Of a stretch of DNA of 64,000 bases, positions 19,314 through 28,712 are shown in pieces. A program made the position numbers and the translations under genes. The notes under the pieces were generated by a model that saw nothing but the letters and a program-made list of their open reading frames with translations, was not told the DNA's origin and made no database searches. The stretch covers positions 1 through 64,000 of the forward strand of contig NZ_FPAI01000016.1 in the NCBI RefSeq assembly GCF_900116255.1, written 5' to 3'. This DNA is from Halolactibacillus miurensis. GTDB taxonomy: Bacteria > Bacillota > Bacilli > Bacillales > Amphibacillaceae. How positions within the stretch are numbered: the stretch's first letter is position 1; every line of letters starts with the position of its first letter.

Positions 19314-20162
19314 ATGGCAGACACTAACAAATCGTCATCAAGAAAATTAGGCATGAGCCTACTGTATGCGGTCCTCGGCTTGATCGCTGTGTTTCAAATT
19401 TATCCGCTCGTCTGGCTCTTCTTCTTCTCATTGAAAGGAAACTCAGAGATTTTCGGGCGTTCACCCTTTGCTTTACCGGAAGATTGGTTATTTGAAAACT
19501 ATGCGCGGGTATGGTTTGACGGTAATATCAGTCAATACTTCTTTAACAGTGTCTTCATCACCGCAACATCCGTGATTCTTACGGTTATTCTCGCAAGTTT
19601 TGTGACCTTTGCGATTACCCGGATGAAGTGGAAGTTAAGTGGACCGGTTCTATTACTCTTTATGGTAGGATATATGATTCCGATTCACTCAACACTCGTG
19701 CCACTGTTTCAGTTTTATCGTGAACTCAATTTAATTGATAACCCGTTATCGATTATCTTAGCGTACACCGCTTATAATATGCCGTTAACGATTATGATTC
19801 TGATGGGCTTTTATCGTACGTTACCACGTGAGATTGAAGAAGCAGCGGTTATGGATGGTTGTTCGATTCACCGGATGTTTTTCCAAATTATCTTACCGAT
19901 GACTAAACCGGTGATGTCAACGACGATCATTATCAACATGATTTATAACTGGAATGAATTCGTCTTTGTGAATACGTTCATCTCATCAGATAAATACAAA
20001 ACATTAACGGTTGGAATTCAAAACTTTATCGGACAGTACTTAACCGATTGGGGTGCGATTGGCGCCACACTGATGATCAGTATTATTCCAATCTTAATCG
20101 CCTTCTTCTTCTTAAGTAACAGAATTGTGGAAGGGATTGCGGCTGGTTCAGTGAAAGGCTAA
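19314..20162 (+). CDS. sugar ABC transporter permease (MalG type)
   Basis: A 282-residue membrane permease with the MalG-type EAA motif EIEEAAVMDGCSIHRMFFQI and the C-terminal NWNEFVFVNTF region. It lies 17 bases after the first permease behind AAGAAGGGAGTT, so the two are translated from one message. It ends the operon, followed by a terminator. Substrate is unknown. Confidence 0.92.
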   Translation: MADTNKSSSRKLGMSLLYAVLGLIAVFQIYPLVWLFFFSLKGNSEIFGRSPFALPEDWLFENYARVWFDGNISQYFFNSVFITATSVILTVILASFVTFAITRMKWKLSGPVLLLFMVGYMIPIHSTLVPLFQFYRELNLIDNPLSIILAYTAYNMPLTIMILMGFYRTLPREIEEAAVMDGCSIHRMFFQIILPMTKPVMSTTIIINMIYNWNEFVFVNTFISSDKYKTLTVGIQNFIGQYLTDWGAIGATLMISIIPILIAFFFLSNRIVEGIAAGSVKG

Positions 20163-20244
20163 TCGCGACAGTTCAATCAATAAAAGAAGTGACTGAATCC
20201 TCAATTAAAACGAATGAACCATGATTCATACACACCTTAATCAG

Positions 20245-20276
20245 CTCTCGGTCTTATGATCGAGAGTTTTCTTTAT
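20245..20276 (+). terminator. terminator of the sugar importer operon
   Basis: CTCTCG (20245-20250) pairs with CGAGAG (20261-20266), followed by TTTTCTTT. Confidence 0.7.
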
Positions 20277-20392
20277 CTAAAAACCATAAAATAAGCACGT
20301 GAATAAAACGATTAAGGAAGAAACCTAACCTAAACTTTATCTATTCTTTGTAGAGAATTAGCAGAATGAAGAAAGAAAAGAATAGAGGAAGA

Positions 20393-20431
20393 CAAAAACC
20401 ACCTTGCTTCAAGATTCAGAAGCAGGGTGGT
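20393..20431 (-). terminator. terminator of the YesL-like gene
   Basis: ACCACC-TTGCTTC pairs with GAAGCA-GGGTGGT. On the minus strand the stem is followed by TTTTTGTC. It overlaps the end of the coding region. Confidence 0.75.
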
Positions 20432-21038
20432 TTGTTGCTTGTTGATGGATGGTATCAAAAATATGTTGGGTAATGGACGAGACCAGTAAAGCAATAAATG
20501 AACCACCAAAGAAGAATAGAAGACCAGGCACAAACGTCATTAAATAAAGGCTCATCGCAATAGAAATCACCATCAGTAACGTTTGGATCGGGTGAATCAA
20601 CATAATAAGAAACGCTTGTTTGATCGTCTGAAAGAATGGCCAGTCAAAATGAACATAGACTGGGAAAAGATAGAGTAAGGTTAAACTAGAAAAGATTAAA
20701 AATAAATAGATGGGAATATGGATAAGAGTCGAATCAAGTGCCTCAATTTCCTGAATATATACGATATCCACTACACCAATGACGATGATTACTGTTGTAA
20801 GTAAACCGTAACCGAGACTTCTAACGACGTTGGCTTTAAAGTGTAACCAAAATGTTTGAAATAACGGTAGCGAAATATCTTCTCTTATAAATGACCTAAT
20901 TGTCGCAAACATCGCGACCGTGGCAGGAAAAAAGCCAAAGACGAATAGTCCGAGTGCGGTGAACAATAGCCACAAGATATTTAAAAAGGCGAGTTTACTG
21001 ACCCAGTCAACGACACGCATCAGTTTGTCATGTGTCAC
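20409..21038 (-). CDS. YesL-like (DUF624) membrane protein
   Basis: A 209-residue protein with about five membrane helices. It has the DUF624 pattern: an N-terminal LAFLNILWLLFTALGLFVFGFFPATVAM-type segment, then IRSFI and a mid-protein NVVRSLGYG. DUF624 proteins typically accompany YesM/YesN systems and carbohydrate ABC importers, as here. Their function is unknown; a role in signal transfer or transporter assembly is a guess. AGAGGTGAC precedes the ATG. It converges on the importer operon. Confidence 0.75.
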   Translation of the reverse strand: MTHDKLMRVVDWVSKLAFLNILWLLFTALGLFVFGFFPATVAMFATIRSFIREDISLPLFQTFWLHFKANVVRSLGYGLLTTVIIVIGVVDIVYIQEIEALDSTLIHIPIYLFLIFSSLTLLYLFPVYVHFDWPFFQTIKQAFLIMLIHPIQTLLMVISIAMSLYLMTFVPGLLFFFGGSFIALLVSSITQHIFDTIHQQATNHPASES

Positions 21039-21173
21039 CTCTTGATCCCTCCTTTAAAGAACTACTTCTATTATACAAGTTTAGAACGCGTCAAAAAAGG
21101 CAATCATTATTGGTAGAAAGTCTCTTAAGTTTAGATGCTGTTTACCATTCTAATAGGCGAATAGCGTTCTGCA

Positions 21174-21182
21174 TGATACAAT
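21174..21182 (+). promoter_or_regulatory. possible extended -10 promoter of degS
   Basis: TGATACAAT fits an extended -10 (TGN-TACAAT) about 100 bases before degS. The -35 is weak. Confidence 0.4.
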
Positions 21183-21280
21183 GATAGTAAAGGTGTCATG
21201 TCAAGAGAAGAGACAGGATTAAAAGATGTGTGATTATCACACAAACCTAATCATGGATAATACATTAGGGAGTTTATATA

Positions 21281-22453
21281 ATGAAAAAAAATCACAATAA
21301 ACATGCCTCACATAAAAAACATGCGCGCGCAGATTTAAAAGGATTAGACGATATTATTGATGAAATGGTTGAAGCTGTCCATAATAGTAAAGATGAAATA
21401 TATAATATTACTGAACAAGCACGTCTAGAGTATGAAACTTTAACAGAAAAAATCGCGCAATTACGTGAAGAGATTGAGAATATCATTAAGGAAAGTGACT
21501 TATTAGAACGTAAAGAACGTGTCGCAAGACAACGCTTGGCTAAAGTAAGCGAAAACTTTAGTATGTATTCTGAACAAGAAATTCAAGAAGTGTATGAAAC
21601 AGCCCATAACTTACAAGTTGAATACCGGATGAAACAAGAACGTGAACAGACGCTTAGAAAAGAACGTGATGATATCGAGCGTAGGTTACGAACGATCGAC
21701 GAGACGATTGAACGAGCGGAATCGCTTGTAGGAAAAGTATCGATTGTCTTGAATTATTTAACCGATGACTTTAAAGAGATCACCTCGCTCATTAAAGATG
21801 CGAAAGAAAAACAAATGTTTGGACTAAAAATCATTGAAGCCCAAGAAGAAGAACGTCGACGCATCTCTCGCGAGATTCATGATGGCCCGGCACAAATGCT
21901 CGCAAATGTCTTAATTCGGGCGGACATAGTCGACCGGACGTACCGAGAACGTAGTCCAGAAGAAGCGCTCGTTGAAATTAAATCGATGCGAAAAATGGTG
22001 CGCCAATCGTTATATGAGGTCCGCCGGATTATTTACGATCTCCGCCCAATGGCTCTTGACGACTTAGGACTGGTGCCAACGATTAGAAAGTATCTTCAAA
22101 CAATCGGTGAGTATCACGATATAGAGATCCACTTCCAGGAACAATCCAATCAAGAGCGCTTAGAAGAAAAATATGAAGTGGCGATCTTCCGGTTGACACA
22201 AGAAGCCGTTCAAAATGCGATTAAACATGCGGAAGCTTCAGAGATTGATGTAAAACTCATTGTGACAAATAACCGGGTGAATGTATCGGTCAAAGATGAT
22301 GGTAAAGGCTTTACCTTAGGTGAAACAAAGAGTCAGTCCTTCGGACTGATTGGGATGCGTGAGCGGGTCGATATGCTGGAAGGCACACTCGAACTTACGT
22401 CGAAACCAGGAAAAGGGACACATGTTTTTATTAATATTCCTTTAACAAACTGA
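21281..22453 (+). CDS. degS: sensor histidine kinase DegS
   Basis: A 390-residue cytosolic kinase. The first about 180 residues are coiled coil (heptad-rich, many Glu/Arg). The HisKA_3 dimerisation domain follows, with the phospho-His in RRISREIHDGPAQML. The HATPase domain contains TQEAVQNAIKHAEAS and KDDGKGF. It phosphorylates DegU and controls exoenzymes, competence and motility. ATTAGGGAG precedes the ATG. There is no membrane segment, as expected for DegS. Confidence 0.97.
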   Translation: MKKNHNKHASHKKHARADLKGLDDIIDEMVEAVHNSKDEIYNITEQARLEYETLTEKIAQLREEIENIIKESDLLERKERVARQRLAKVSENFSMYSEQEIQEVYETAHNLQVEYRMKQEREQTLRKERDDIERRLRTIDETIERAESLVGKVSIVLNYLTDDFKEITSLIKDAKEKQMFGLKIIEAQEEERRRISREIHDGPAQMLANVLIRADIVDRTYRERSPEEALVEIKSMRKMVRQSLYEVRRIIYDLRPMALDDLGLVPTIRKYLQTIGEYHDIEIHFQEQSNQERLEEKYEVAIFRLTQEAVQNAIKHAEASEIDVKLIVTNNRVNVSVKDDGKGFTLGETKSQSFGLIGMRERVDMLEGTLELTSKPGKGTHVFINIPLTN

Positions 22454-22638
22454 GTCATTTTCATTAAAATTTGATTAAAACCAACTAAAGGTATAGGTAT
22501 TTTCCAAGTTTTTTAGTATAATAAGTGTTGTTTAGTAGAAATGAATGAAACTTTTTTAACTATTTATTCGACATATACAGTGATATGTGGTTTTCATCAC
22601 CGTTCTGTCAATAAAACAAGTACGTTAGTCGCAACTTG

Positions 22639-22647
22639 TGTTAGAAT
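22639..22647 (+). promoter_or_regulatory. possible separate promoter of degU
   Basis: TGT-TAGAAT fits an extended -10 about 65 bases before degU. The 260-base gap between degS and degU supports a separate promoter, which is known for degU in B. subtilis. No further structure is recognised in the gap. Confidence 0.4.
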
Positions 22648-22714
22648 AGTACGACCACGTCAAACAAACCTAAACCTATGAATTATGCACAGAGAATATT
22701 AGGAGGACAAAACT

Positions 22715-23389
22715 ATGAGTACAAAAATCGTATTAATTGATGATCACGTCTTATTTAGAGAAGGTATACGCCGTATTTTAGATTTTGAAAATGATTTTGA
22801 AGTTGTCGCAGAAGGTAGTGACGGAGAAAATGCTATGAGTTTGGTCGATACATATCAACCAGATGTTGTCTTAATGGATATCAATATGGAACATGTGAAT
22901 GGTGTTGAAGCAACGAAACAACTCGTAGAAAAATACCCACAATTAAAAGTCATCATTCTGTCTATTCATGATGATGAAAATTATGTCACTCACGCCTTAA
23001 AATCAGGTGCCCAAGGGTACTTACTAAAAGATATGGATTCTGAATCACTCGTTCAAGCGATTAAGATTGTCTCAGACGGTGGGGCTTACTTGCACCCGAA
23101 AGTGACCCACAACTTAGTCAAAGAATTTAAACGAATGAGTGAAGAAGAACATAAAGGCTTCCAACAAGTTGAATACCGTAAACCACTTCACCTACTTACA
23201 CGTCGTGAGTGTGAAGTGTTACAACTTTTAGCGGACGGTAAGAGTAACCGTGGGATCTCTGAAGCGCTCTTCATCAGTGAAAAAACAGTGAAGAATCACG
23301 TCAGCAATATCTTACAAAAAATGAATGTGAATGACCGGACCCAAGCGGTAGTCACCGCCATTAAAAATGGCTGGGTAGAAGTTTTATAA
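22715..23389 (+). CDS. degU: response regulator DegU
   Basis: A 224-residue NarL/FixJ-type regulator. The receiver domain has [10 protein letters not shown], the phospho-Asp in [13 protein letters not shown] and Lys in YLLKDMDSE. The C-terminal LuxR-type helix-turn-helix has [19 protein letters not shown] and [16 protein letters not shown]. It is the partner of DegS; depending on phosphorylation it switches between motility/competence and exoenzyme programmes. TTAGGAGGA precedes the ATG. A strong terminator follows. Confidence 0.97.
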   Translation: MSTKIVLIDDHVLFREGIRRILDFENDFEVVAEGSDGENAMSLVDTYQPDVVLMDINMEHVNGVEATKQLVEKYPQLKVIILSIHDDENYVTHALKSGAQGYLLKDMDSESLVQAIKIVSDGGAYLHPKVTHNLVKEFKRMSEEEHKGFQQVEYRKPLHLLTRRECEVLQLLADGKSNRGISEALFISEKTVKNHVSNILQKMNVNDRTQAVVTAIKNGWVEVL

Positions 23390-23405
23390 TTAACGTCAAA
23401 TCACC

Positions 23406-23459
23406 AACAACCACTAAGGATAGAGAGCTAACGACTCGATACTTAGTGGTTGTTTTCTT
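23406..23459 (+). terminator. terminator of degU
   Basis: AACAACCACTAAG pairs with CTTAGTGGTTGTT, followed by TTCTTG. The next 300 bases up to degV contain only the promoter noted below; no gene is seen. Confidence 0.85.
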
Positions 23460-23670
23460 GTAGAATAGGCTCATACCTCATTTAACTAAGTATTAGGGCT
23501 TTCTATTTTTTATGAAAAACGTTAGAATAGAATGGAGTTTCTTTTTATCTTGTGTTGATGTTCGTCGTCACATTGTGTCGTGCTTGTCTTTGTTCGTCTT
23601 ATAGATAAATGAAAGCAACGAGAGCACAGAAGGTAATGACAGATAAAAAGATAAATCAATCATAATAGGA

Positions 23671-23698
23671 TTAAGACAGTATCAAAAACGACTATAAT
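23671..23698 (+). promoter_or_regulatory. probable promoter of degV
   Basis: TTAAGA (23671-23676), 16 bases, TATAAT (23693-23698), about 65 bases before degV. Confidence 0.5.
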
Positions 23699-23763
23699 AA
23701 AAAAGTAATAGCTAAAAAGAAATAATAAAAACAACTAAGCTAGTGATAGAGAGGTTCGATAAT

Positions 23764-24606
23764 ATGACAGTCGCAATAATGACAGATAGTACCGCCTATA
23801 TACCGAAGGAAATACGAGAAGAATACGATATTTATATGATTCCTTTAACCGTCACAGTTGACGGGTCGTCTTACCAAGAAGAAGTCGATCTAACCGCATC
23901 AGAATTCTACGAATTAGTAAGAGAAGAAAAAGTTTTACCAAAGACATCTCAGCCAGCGATTGGACTGATGGTTGATTTACTTGAACAACTAAAAAATGAT
24001 TATGACGCGGTTGTCTCGATCCACTTATCAAGTGGCATTAGCGGGACGTATCAATCGATGCAAACAGCGGGTAGTATGGTAGAGGGACTAGATACATATG
24101 TATTTGATTCAGAAGTAAGTTGTATGGCCCAAGGCTTTTATGTGTTAGAAGCTGCCAAACTCGCTCAAAAAGACGCCTCACCAGAAGAAATTTTAGACCG
24201 ACTACAAACCGTGAAACAATCCTTACGTGCTTACTTTGTTGTGGATGATTTAAATCACCTACACCGTGGTGGTCGCTTAAATGGTGCCCAGGCACTTGTC
24301 GGTAGTGTCTTGCAAGTAAAACCGATCCTGCATTTCTCTGAGACGAAAATTGTTCCCTTTGAAAAGATTCGCACCCAAAAGAAAGCCTTTAAACGCTTGA
24401 TTGAATTAATTGATGAAGATGCACGTACTGGCGTCCCCATTCGCGCGACCGTCATTCATGCGAATTGCCCTGAAACGGCCGAACAATTGATGCGTGAACT
24501 AAAAGAACGCTACCACAATGTTGAGTTAACATTAAGCTACTTCGGACCGGTGATTGGTACGCACTTAGGTGAGGGGTCGATTGGTCTTGGTTGGTATAAA
24601 CTCTAA
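23764..24606 (+). CDS. degV: DegV-family fatty-acid-binding protein
   Basis: A 280-residue protein of the DegV family, which binds one fatty acid for transfer to fatty acid kinase (FakB-like). It starts TVAIMTDSTAYIP, has the SSGISGTYQSM loop that contacts the carboxylate, FVVDDLNHLHRGGRL, and ends IGTHLGEGSIGLGW. The start is the ATG of MTVAIM, giving the usual family length; an in-frame GTG seven codons upstream is unlikely. It sits after degSU as in B. subtilis, which is positional rather than functional evidence. Confidence 0.93.
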   Translation: MTVAIMTDSTAYIPKEIREEYDIYMIPLTVTVDGSSYQEEVDLTASEFYELVREEKVLPKTSQPAIGLMVDLLEQLKNDYDAVVSIHLSSGISGTYQSMQTAGSMVEGLDTYVFDSEVSCMAQGFYVLEAAKLAQKDASPEEILDRLQTVKQSLRAYFVVDDLNHLHRGGRLNGAQALVGSVLQVKPILHFSETKIVPFEKIRTQKKAFKRLIELIDEDARTGVPIRATVIHANCPETAEQLMRELKERYHNVELTLSYFGPVIGTHLGEGSIGLGWYKL

Positions 24607-24739
24607 GACTTTTTAATCGGCTCGTCCAGTAACGATAAAGACAAAAAATATTTCACTCTCAGAAGGCAAGGCGTTTTAGTTTTTTCTGACGGTAAACATA
24701 AAAAACAGACCGTAAAGACCTAGGCAGATGTAAAAATCA

Positions 24740-24775
24740 CAAACACCCATGAGCTCCCGAGCCCATGGGTGTTTG
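24740..24775 (+). terminator. hairpin between degV and comFA
   Basis: CAAACACCCATG pairs exactly with CATGGGTGTTTG. It has no U-run on the plus strand, so it may be a weak terminator or a leader structure of comFA. A -10-like TACAAT follows within five bases. Confidence 0.45.
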
Positions 24776-24819
24776 CGTTACAATAGAGCTATCTTTAAGT
24801 ATAGAGGGAGAGACGTCAT

Positions 24820-26391
24820 ATGTTAAAGAAGCTCGACCAATCAATCCGTACACTCAATCAACAAATAGATCGTAACATCATGAGAGGACATGCATCGATG
24901 AAGTCACGATCTCAACAGATGATTCAGTTATTCAAACATCACCAACCCGTCCTCACATCAATAAGAGAAAACGATAGAAGAAATAATCGACCGTCTCATC
25001 AAAGTTCAGACATTTTGCTTAATAAAGAGCCAGTTGTTCATGAAGAAGTGACGCAAGATGACACTTATTTACTGCTTGACGGGCTATTAGTCACGAAAGA
25101 CCGATTATCGTCACTAAAAGTAAAAGGTGATCAGTGGAACGTGGCAGTCAACGTTGACACATTTCCAGCTATTACACAAAAGTATGTTTTTAAGCGATGC
25201 GAGCGTTGTTTAAATGAGGACAGCACGTTGTTCCTATTTTTTCCTTGCGGAAAATGCCATAAGACCGACTGGTATTGCTTAAATTGTCTGACATACGGTC
25301 GGATTACCACCTGTCAAACGCTTTATCACCTCCGTGTACCCGCTAGAAAAATCAAGTCTCTTGAGACCGGGTTTCAATTCACCTCTACTTTAACCCCCCA
25401 TCAACAACAAGCAAGTGACCGGTTAGCGAAAGCGATTAAGACAGGCGAGCGTCACTTACTGATTCATGCGGTTTGTGGGGCGGGAAAAACAGAAATGTTG
25501 TTTCATGGGATCAATGATGCGTTAAAGAGTGGAAAGCGAGTGGCGGTGGCGACCCCGAGGCAAGATGTCATTAAAGAGCTGTTGCCAAGGTTTCAAGCTG
25601 TCTTTACAAGCGTCCAAATAGTTTGTCAATACGGTGGTAGTGACGACAATAGTAAACAGGCATGGCTTACACTTTGTACGACCCATCAACTGATTCGGTA
25701 TAAAGCAGCGTTTGATGTTTTAATCATTGATGAAGTGGATGCCTTTCCTTATCATCATGATCAAAGTTTGATTAAACAATCGAAGCGTGCCTTAAAAGGT
25801 ACTGGGACCTTTATTTATCTTTCTGCTACCCCGCGGCAAGCACTCGTTAAAAAACGGTATCCGACGTGTTTTGTCCCCGTTCGTTATCATGGTCATCCAC
25901 TACCTGTACCTGAAGCTTATTTTACGCGCTTTAAAAATACTCCGCTCCCGAGAAACATCAAAGAAGCCATCATCCATCAACGCGAAAATAACCGTCAATT
26001 ACTCCTCTTTGTCGCCACCATTAAACAAGCAAACACGCTCTTACCTTATCTACAAACCACGTTCAAAAATCTAACCATCGAAGCGGTTCATGCCTCAAGT
26101 GACGAAAGAAAACAACATATTGATCAGTTTAGATTAACAACCATTGATGTACTTGTGACCACGACCATTCTAGAACGTGGGGTGACTTTTCCTTCTGTTG
26201 ATGTGTTTGTCCTTCAGGCTGATCACGATGTGTTTGATGAAGCAGCTCTTGTTCAGATTGCTGGTCGTGCGGGAAGGAGTAAGAATGATCCCACCGGATC
26301 GGTGCACTTTTACTTTGAGACCTACACCAAAGCGATACGGAAGGCGATTAAAGCGATTAAACAGATGAATGCCTTAGGTGAGAAGTTATGA
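24820..26391 (+). CDS. comFA: competence DNA-translocation helicase ComFA
   Basis: A 523-residue DEAD-type superfamily 2 ATPase that helps pull transforming single-stranded DNA through the membrane. It has a cysteine-rich zinc finger (CERC ... CGKC ... CLNC, residues about 127-165), Walker A GAGKTE near 217, a DEAD-like box IIDEVDAF and motif III LSATPR. Motif VI follows as QIAGRAGRS. GAGGGAGAG precedes the ATG. The stop overlaps the comFC start by four bases. Confidence 0.95.
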   Translation: MLKKLDQSIRTLNQQIDRNIMRGHASMKSRSQQMIQLFKHHQPVLTSIRENDRRNNRPSHQSSDILLNKEPVVHEEVTQDDTYLLLDGLLVTKDRLSSLKVKGDQWNVAVNVDTFPAITQKYVFKRCERCLNEDSTLFLFFPCGKCHKTDWYCLNCLTYGRITTCQTLYHLRVPARKIKSLETGFQFTSTLTPHQQQASDRLAKAIKTGERHLLIHAVCGAGKTEMLFHGINDALKSGKRVAVATPRQDVIKELLPRFQAVFTSVQIVCQYGGSDDNSKQAWLTLCTTHQLIRYKAAFDVLIIDEVDAFPYHHDQSLIKQSKRALKGTGTFIYLSATPRQALVKKRYPTCFVPVRYHGHPLPVPEAYFTRFKNTPLPRNIKEAIIHQRENNRQLLLFVATIKQANTLLPYLQTTFKNLTIEAVHASSDERKQHIDQFRLTTIDVLVTTTILERGVTFPSVDVFVLQADHDVFDEAALVQIAGRAGRSKNDPTGSVHFYFETYTKAIRKAIKAIKQMNALGEKL

Positions 26392-27059
26392 AATGTTTGA
26401 ACTGTTTAACGGAGCTAGACACACTAGTCAGCTGGCAATCGATTGGACAAAAGAACAGCTTAGCTTATTGCGCCGACTGTCAACCGAAGCTCGAGATAAT
26501 CACTGGGACGATTTGTCCTGATTGTGGACGGGGTATGCCAACGCGTGAGCGATGCGGTGATTGTCAAGAGCGTGTTACGAAAATCTTGTCCTATAACCGG
26601 TCATTGTATCACTATAACGACGCCTGTAAACAACTCCTGGCCTTATGTAAATACCGCTATCACTATCATGCGCTAACCCCACTGAAACAAGAGATACATC
26701 AAGGTTTCTTACAACAGTATTGTCAACTTAAGAAAGTGACGTTAGTGCCAATTCCGTTATCAACCGAGCGTATGGAGGAGCGGTTGTTTAATCAAGCGAC
26801 GCTCATTGCGTCAATGATCAACCGTCCTATGTTGCCATTGTTACATAAACACCATACCGATAAACAAGCGCATAAATCAAGAAAAGAGCGATTAGATACG
26901 GTGAATCCATTTTTTTTAAAGGAAGGACAGGTGTTACCTAAAGGCCCAATTGTCTTAATTGATGATGTGTATACGACTGGTACGACCATTCATCATGCCG
27001 CTAATGTCCTACATCACGCTGGAATAACAGAGATATATAGTTTCACTTTGGCTCGATAG
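26388..27059 (+). CDS. comFC: ComFC, phosphoribosyltransferase-like competence protein
   Basis: A 223-residue ComF-family protein needed for DNA uptake and a partner of ComFA. The N-terminus has cysteine pairs for zinc (CLNC, CADC, CPDC, CGDC). The C-terminal phosphoribosyltransferase-like part has the PRPP loop VLIDDVYTTGTTI. ATGA overlap with comFA shows translational coupling. There is no comFB between the two genes, unlike B. subtilis. Confidence 0.94.
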   Translation: MKCLNCLTELDTLVSWQSIGQKNSLAYCADCQPKLEIITGTICPDCGRGMPTRERCGDCQERVTKILSYNRSLYHYNDACKQLLALCKYRYHYHALTPLKQEIHQGFLQQYCQLKKVTLVPIPLSTERMEERLFNQATLIASMINRPMLPLLHKHHTDKQAHKSRKERLDTVNPFFLKEGQVLPKGPIVLIDDVYTTGTTIHHAANVLHHAGITEIYSFTLAR

Positions 27060-27066
27060 TCTTATT

Positions 27067-27092
27067 TAATAATGCAAGTATGTTGCCGATAT
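27067..27092 (+). promoter_or_regulatory. sigma-D promoter of the yvyF-flgM operon
   Basis: TAAT (27067-27070), 15 bases, CCGATAT (27086-27092): a near-perfect match to the flagellar sigma-D consensus TAAA-N15-GCCGATAT. It lies 140 bases ahead of yvyF. Confidence 0.75.
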
Positions 27093-27230
27093 AATAAGTA
27101 GGTTAAAATAAACATAAAGGATGGACGTACTAGAATCCATCAAGAGACACACTTCATTTGAAGTGCTTAACGCTTGGAGTGTAAAATAGTAATCATATTT
27201 AGATGAAAATAGGATCGATGAGGTGACACT

Positions 27231-27671
27231 ATGGCAGATTTAGCGAACTGTAGTCGTTGTGGCAATTTATTTGTACAAACAACGCGTGATATATGTCAAG
27301 ACTGTTATAAAGAAGAAGAAAAGCAATTTGAGATTGTTTATAACTTTATGAAAAAGCGAGCGAACCGGCAAGCAACCATCCCAGAGATTGTTGAAGCAAC
27401 CGGTGTGAAAGAAGAACTGATCATTAAATTTGTGAAAGAAAAGCGTCTCCGCACGACGCAATTTCCGAATCTAAGTTATGGCTGTGAACGATGCGGAAAA
27501 GAAATCTCTGAAGGCAAGTTATGTCAAGCATGTTCGAATGAGTTATCGGGCGATTTAAAACATCAACACGATGTGGAACAAGTGAAAAAAATGCATGAAA
27601 TGCGTGAAAAAGAAAAAGCAAATCAAACGTATGTTGCGGTCGATAAAGGAAAAAAAGACCGTAAGTTCTAA
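27231..27671 (+). CDS. yvyF: flagellar operon protein YvyF
   Basis: A 146-residue protein of the Bacillus flagellar-operon family (TIGR03826 type). Two zinc-finger-like cysteine clusters, CSRC...CQDC at the N-terminus and CERC...CQAC near residue 85-98, flank a small helix-turn-helix-like segment (TIPEIVEATGVKEELIIKFV). A lysine-rich tail follows. Function is not established; it is always in this position before flgM. GAGGTGACAC precedes the ATG. Confidence 0.85.
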   Translation: MADLANCSRCGNLFVQTTRDICQDCYKEEEKQFEIVYNFMKKRANRQATIPEIVEATGVKEELIIKFVKEKRLRTTQFPNLSYGCERCGKEISEGKLCQACSNELSGDLKHQHDVEQVKKMHEMREKEKANQTYVAVDKGKKDRKF

Positions 27672-27827
27672 ACATTTACCAAATGGTGTCGATAAAAAAA
27701 CAAATGATGTCGAGATAGTAACACGTTTGGGTAATAGCTCATAAGGCATACCATTGACTCGTATGAATGATGAAAAATGAAACAACGATGAGAGACAGAT
27801 AAATCATGAACGAAGGAGGACCATCAG

Positions 27828-28088
27828 ATGAAAATCAATTTACAGCGGTTGGTGAATAATAATCCGTATAAGGCCCAGCAACAAAAACAGACTGAAATAA
27901 AACAAGACCAACAGAAACAACGCGATAAAGTAGAAATCTCACCAAAAGCGAAAGAGATGCAAGCATCAAGCGGTGTTCAACCTGAGCGTCTAGAAAAGGT
28001 GAACCAGATTAAACATCAAGTAGAAACGGGTACGTATCACGTGCGTCCACATGATGTGGCACAAAAGATGACGCAATTCTTTAAGTGA
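27828..28088 (+). CDS. flgM: anti-sigma-D factor FlgM
   Basis: An 86-residue, mostly unfolded inhibitor of sigma-D. The family C-terminus is recognisable: KVEISPKAKEMQ followed by KVNQIKHQVETGTYHVRPHDVAQKM. It is exported or titrated when the hook is complete and thereby frees sigma-D for flagellin genes. GAAGGAGGA precedes the ATG. A small terminator follows, so it can end a short transcript from the sigma-D promoter. Confidence 0.93.
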   Translation: MKINLQRLVNNNPYKAQQQKQTEIKQDQQKQRDKVEISPKAKEMQASSGVQPERLEKVNQIKHQVETGTYHVRPHDVAQKMTQFFK

Positions 28089-28093
28089 ACAAA

Positions 28094-28127
28094 GGGCTAA
28101 AGGTACTTAAGGTGCCTTAGCTTTTTT
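28094..28127 (+). terminator. terminator after flgM
   Basis: GCTAAAGGTAC pairs with GTGCCTTAGC (one bulge), followed by TTTTTT. Confidence 0.7.
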
Positions 28128-28172
28128 GTGTGTATCAGTCAGGTATAAGCAAGATAAGGTAACGGAATTAGT

Positions 28173-28181
28173 TGGTATAAT
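28173..28181 (+). promoter_or_regulatory. possible extended -10 promoter of flgN
   Basis: TGG-TATAAT, 30 bases before flgN, fits an extended -10 element. It would allow flgN-flgK-flgL expression past the flgM terminator. Confidence 0.5.
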
Positions 28182-28211
28182 GAAAGAATAGCCGACTGAG
28201 GAGGCGAAAGA

Positions 28212-28700
28212 ATGTTACAACCATTACTGAAAACGATGACGACGTTAATTGACTTGCATGAAAGTTTGTTGTCAGTAGCAGAAGAGAAAACAACCCGTTT
28301 AAAAGAAAATAATATCAATGATTTTAATCAGTTATTAAAAATTGAACAAAAGCATGTACAAGCTTTAGAACAAATAGAAAAAGAACGCCTAAAAGAAGCA
28401 AGCGACCTTGCGGCCGCTTTAAACTTACCGGAAAACGCTCCGGTGACAGCGATTATTGATTCATTACCGGAGGCATCAGATAGAGAAGCGCTAGAAGAAA
28501 AAGCAACGGCCTTACTTGCATACGTCGTTGACATTAAACAACAAGAAGATTTGAATCGACAGTTACTGAAGCAGTCACTTCAATTTGTACAACTACAAAT
28601 GGATATGATTGAGCCGTCAGTGGAGTCTCTTACATATGGCACGAAGAAAGCCAAAGATGATCCCGCAACGAAGCGATCAGTGTTTGACTCAAAAGCTTAG
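28212..28700 (+). CDS. flgN: FlgN-family flagellar chaperone
   Basis: A 162-residue, largely alpha-helical protein, the FlgN export chaperone for the hook-filament junction proteins FlgK and FlgL. The sequence is heptad-rich (LIDLHESLLSVAEEKTTRL, KIEQKHVQALEQIEKERL) and ends in a flexible tail that could bind clients. GAGGAGGCGA precedes the ATG. The position right before flgK supports the call. Confidence 0.88.
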   Translation: MLQPLLKTMTTLIDLHESLLSVAEEKTTRLKENNINDFNQLLKIEQKHVQALEQIEKERLKEASDLAAALNLPENAPVTAIIDSLPEASDREALEEKATALLAYVVDIKQQEDLNRQLLKQSLQFVQLQMDMIEPSVESLTYGTKKAKDDPATKRSVFDSKA

Positions 28701-28712
28701 GAGGATAGACAA

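Noticed and set aside
24607-24819. ComK boxes upstream of comFA
   Set aside because: Several A-runs and T-runs exist, but no pair with the AAAA-N5-TTTT spacing that I could defend.
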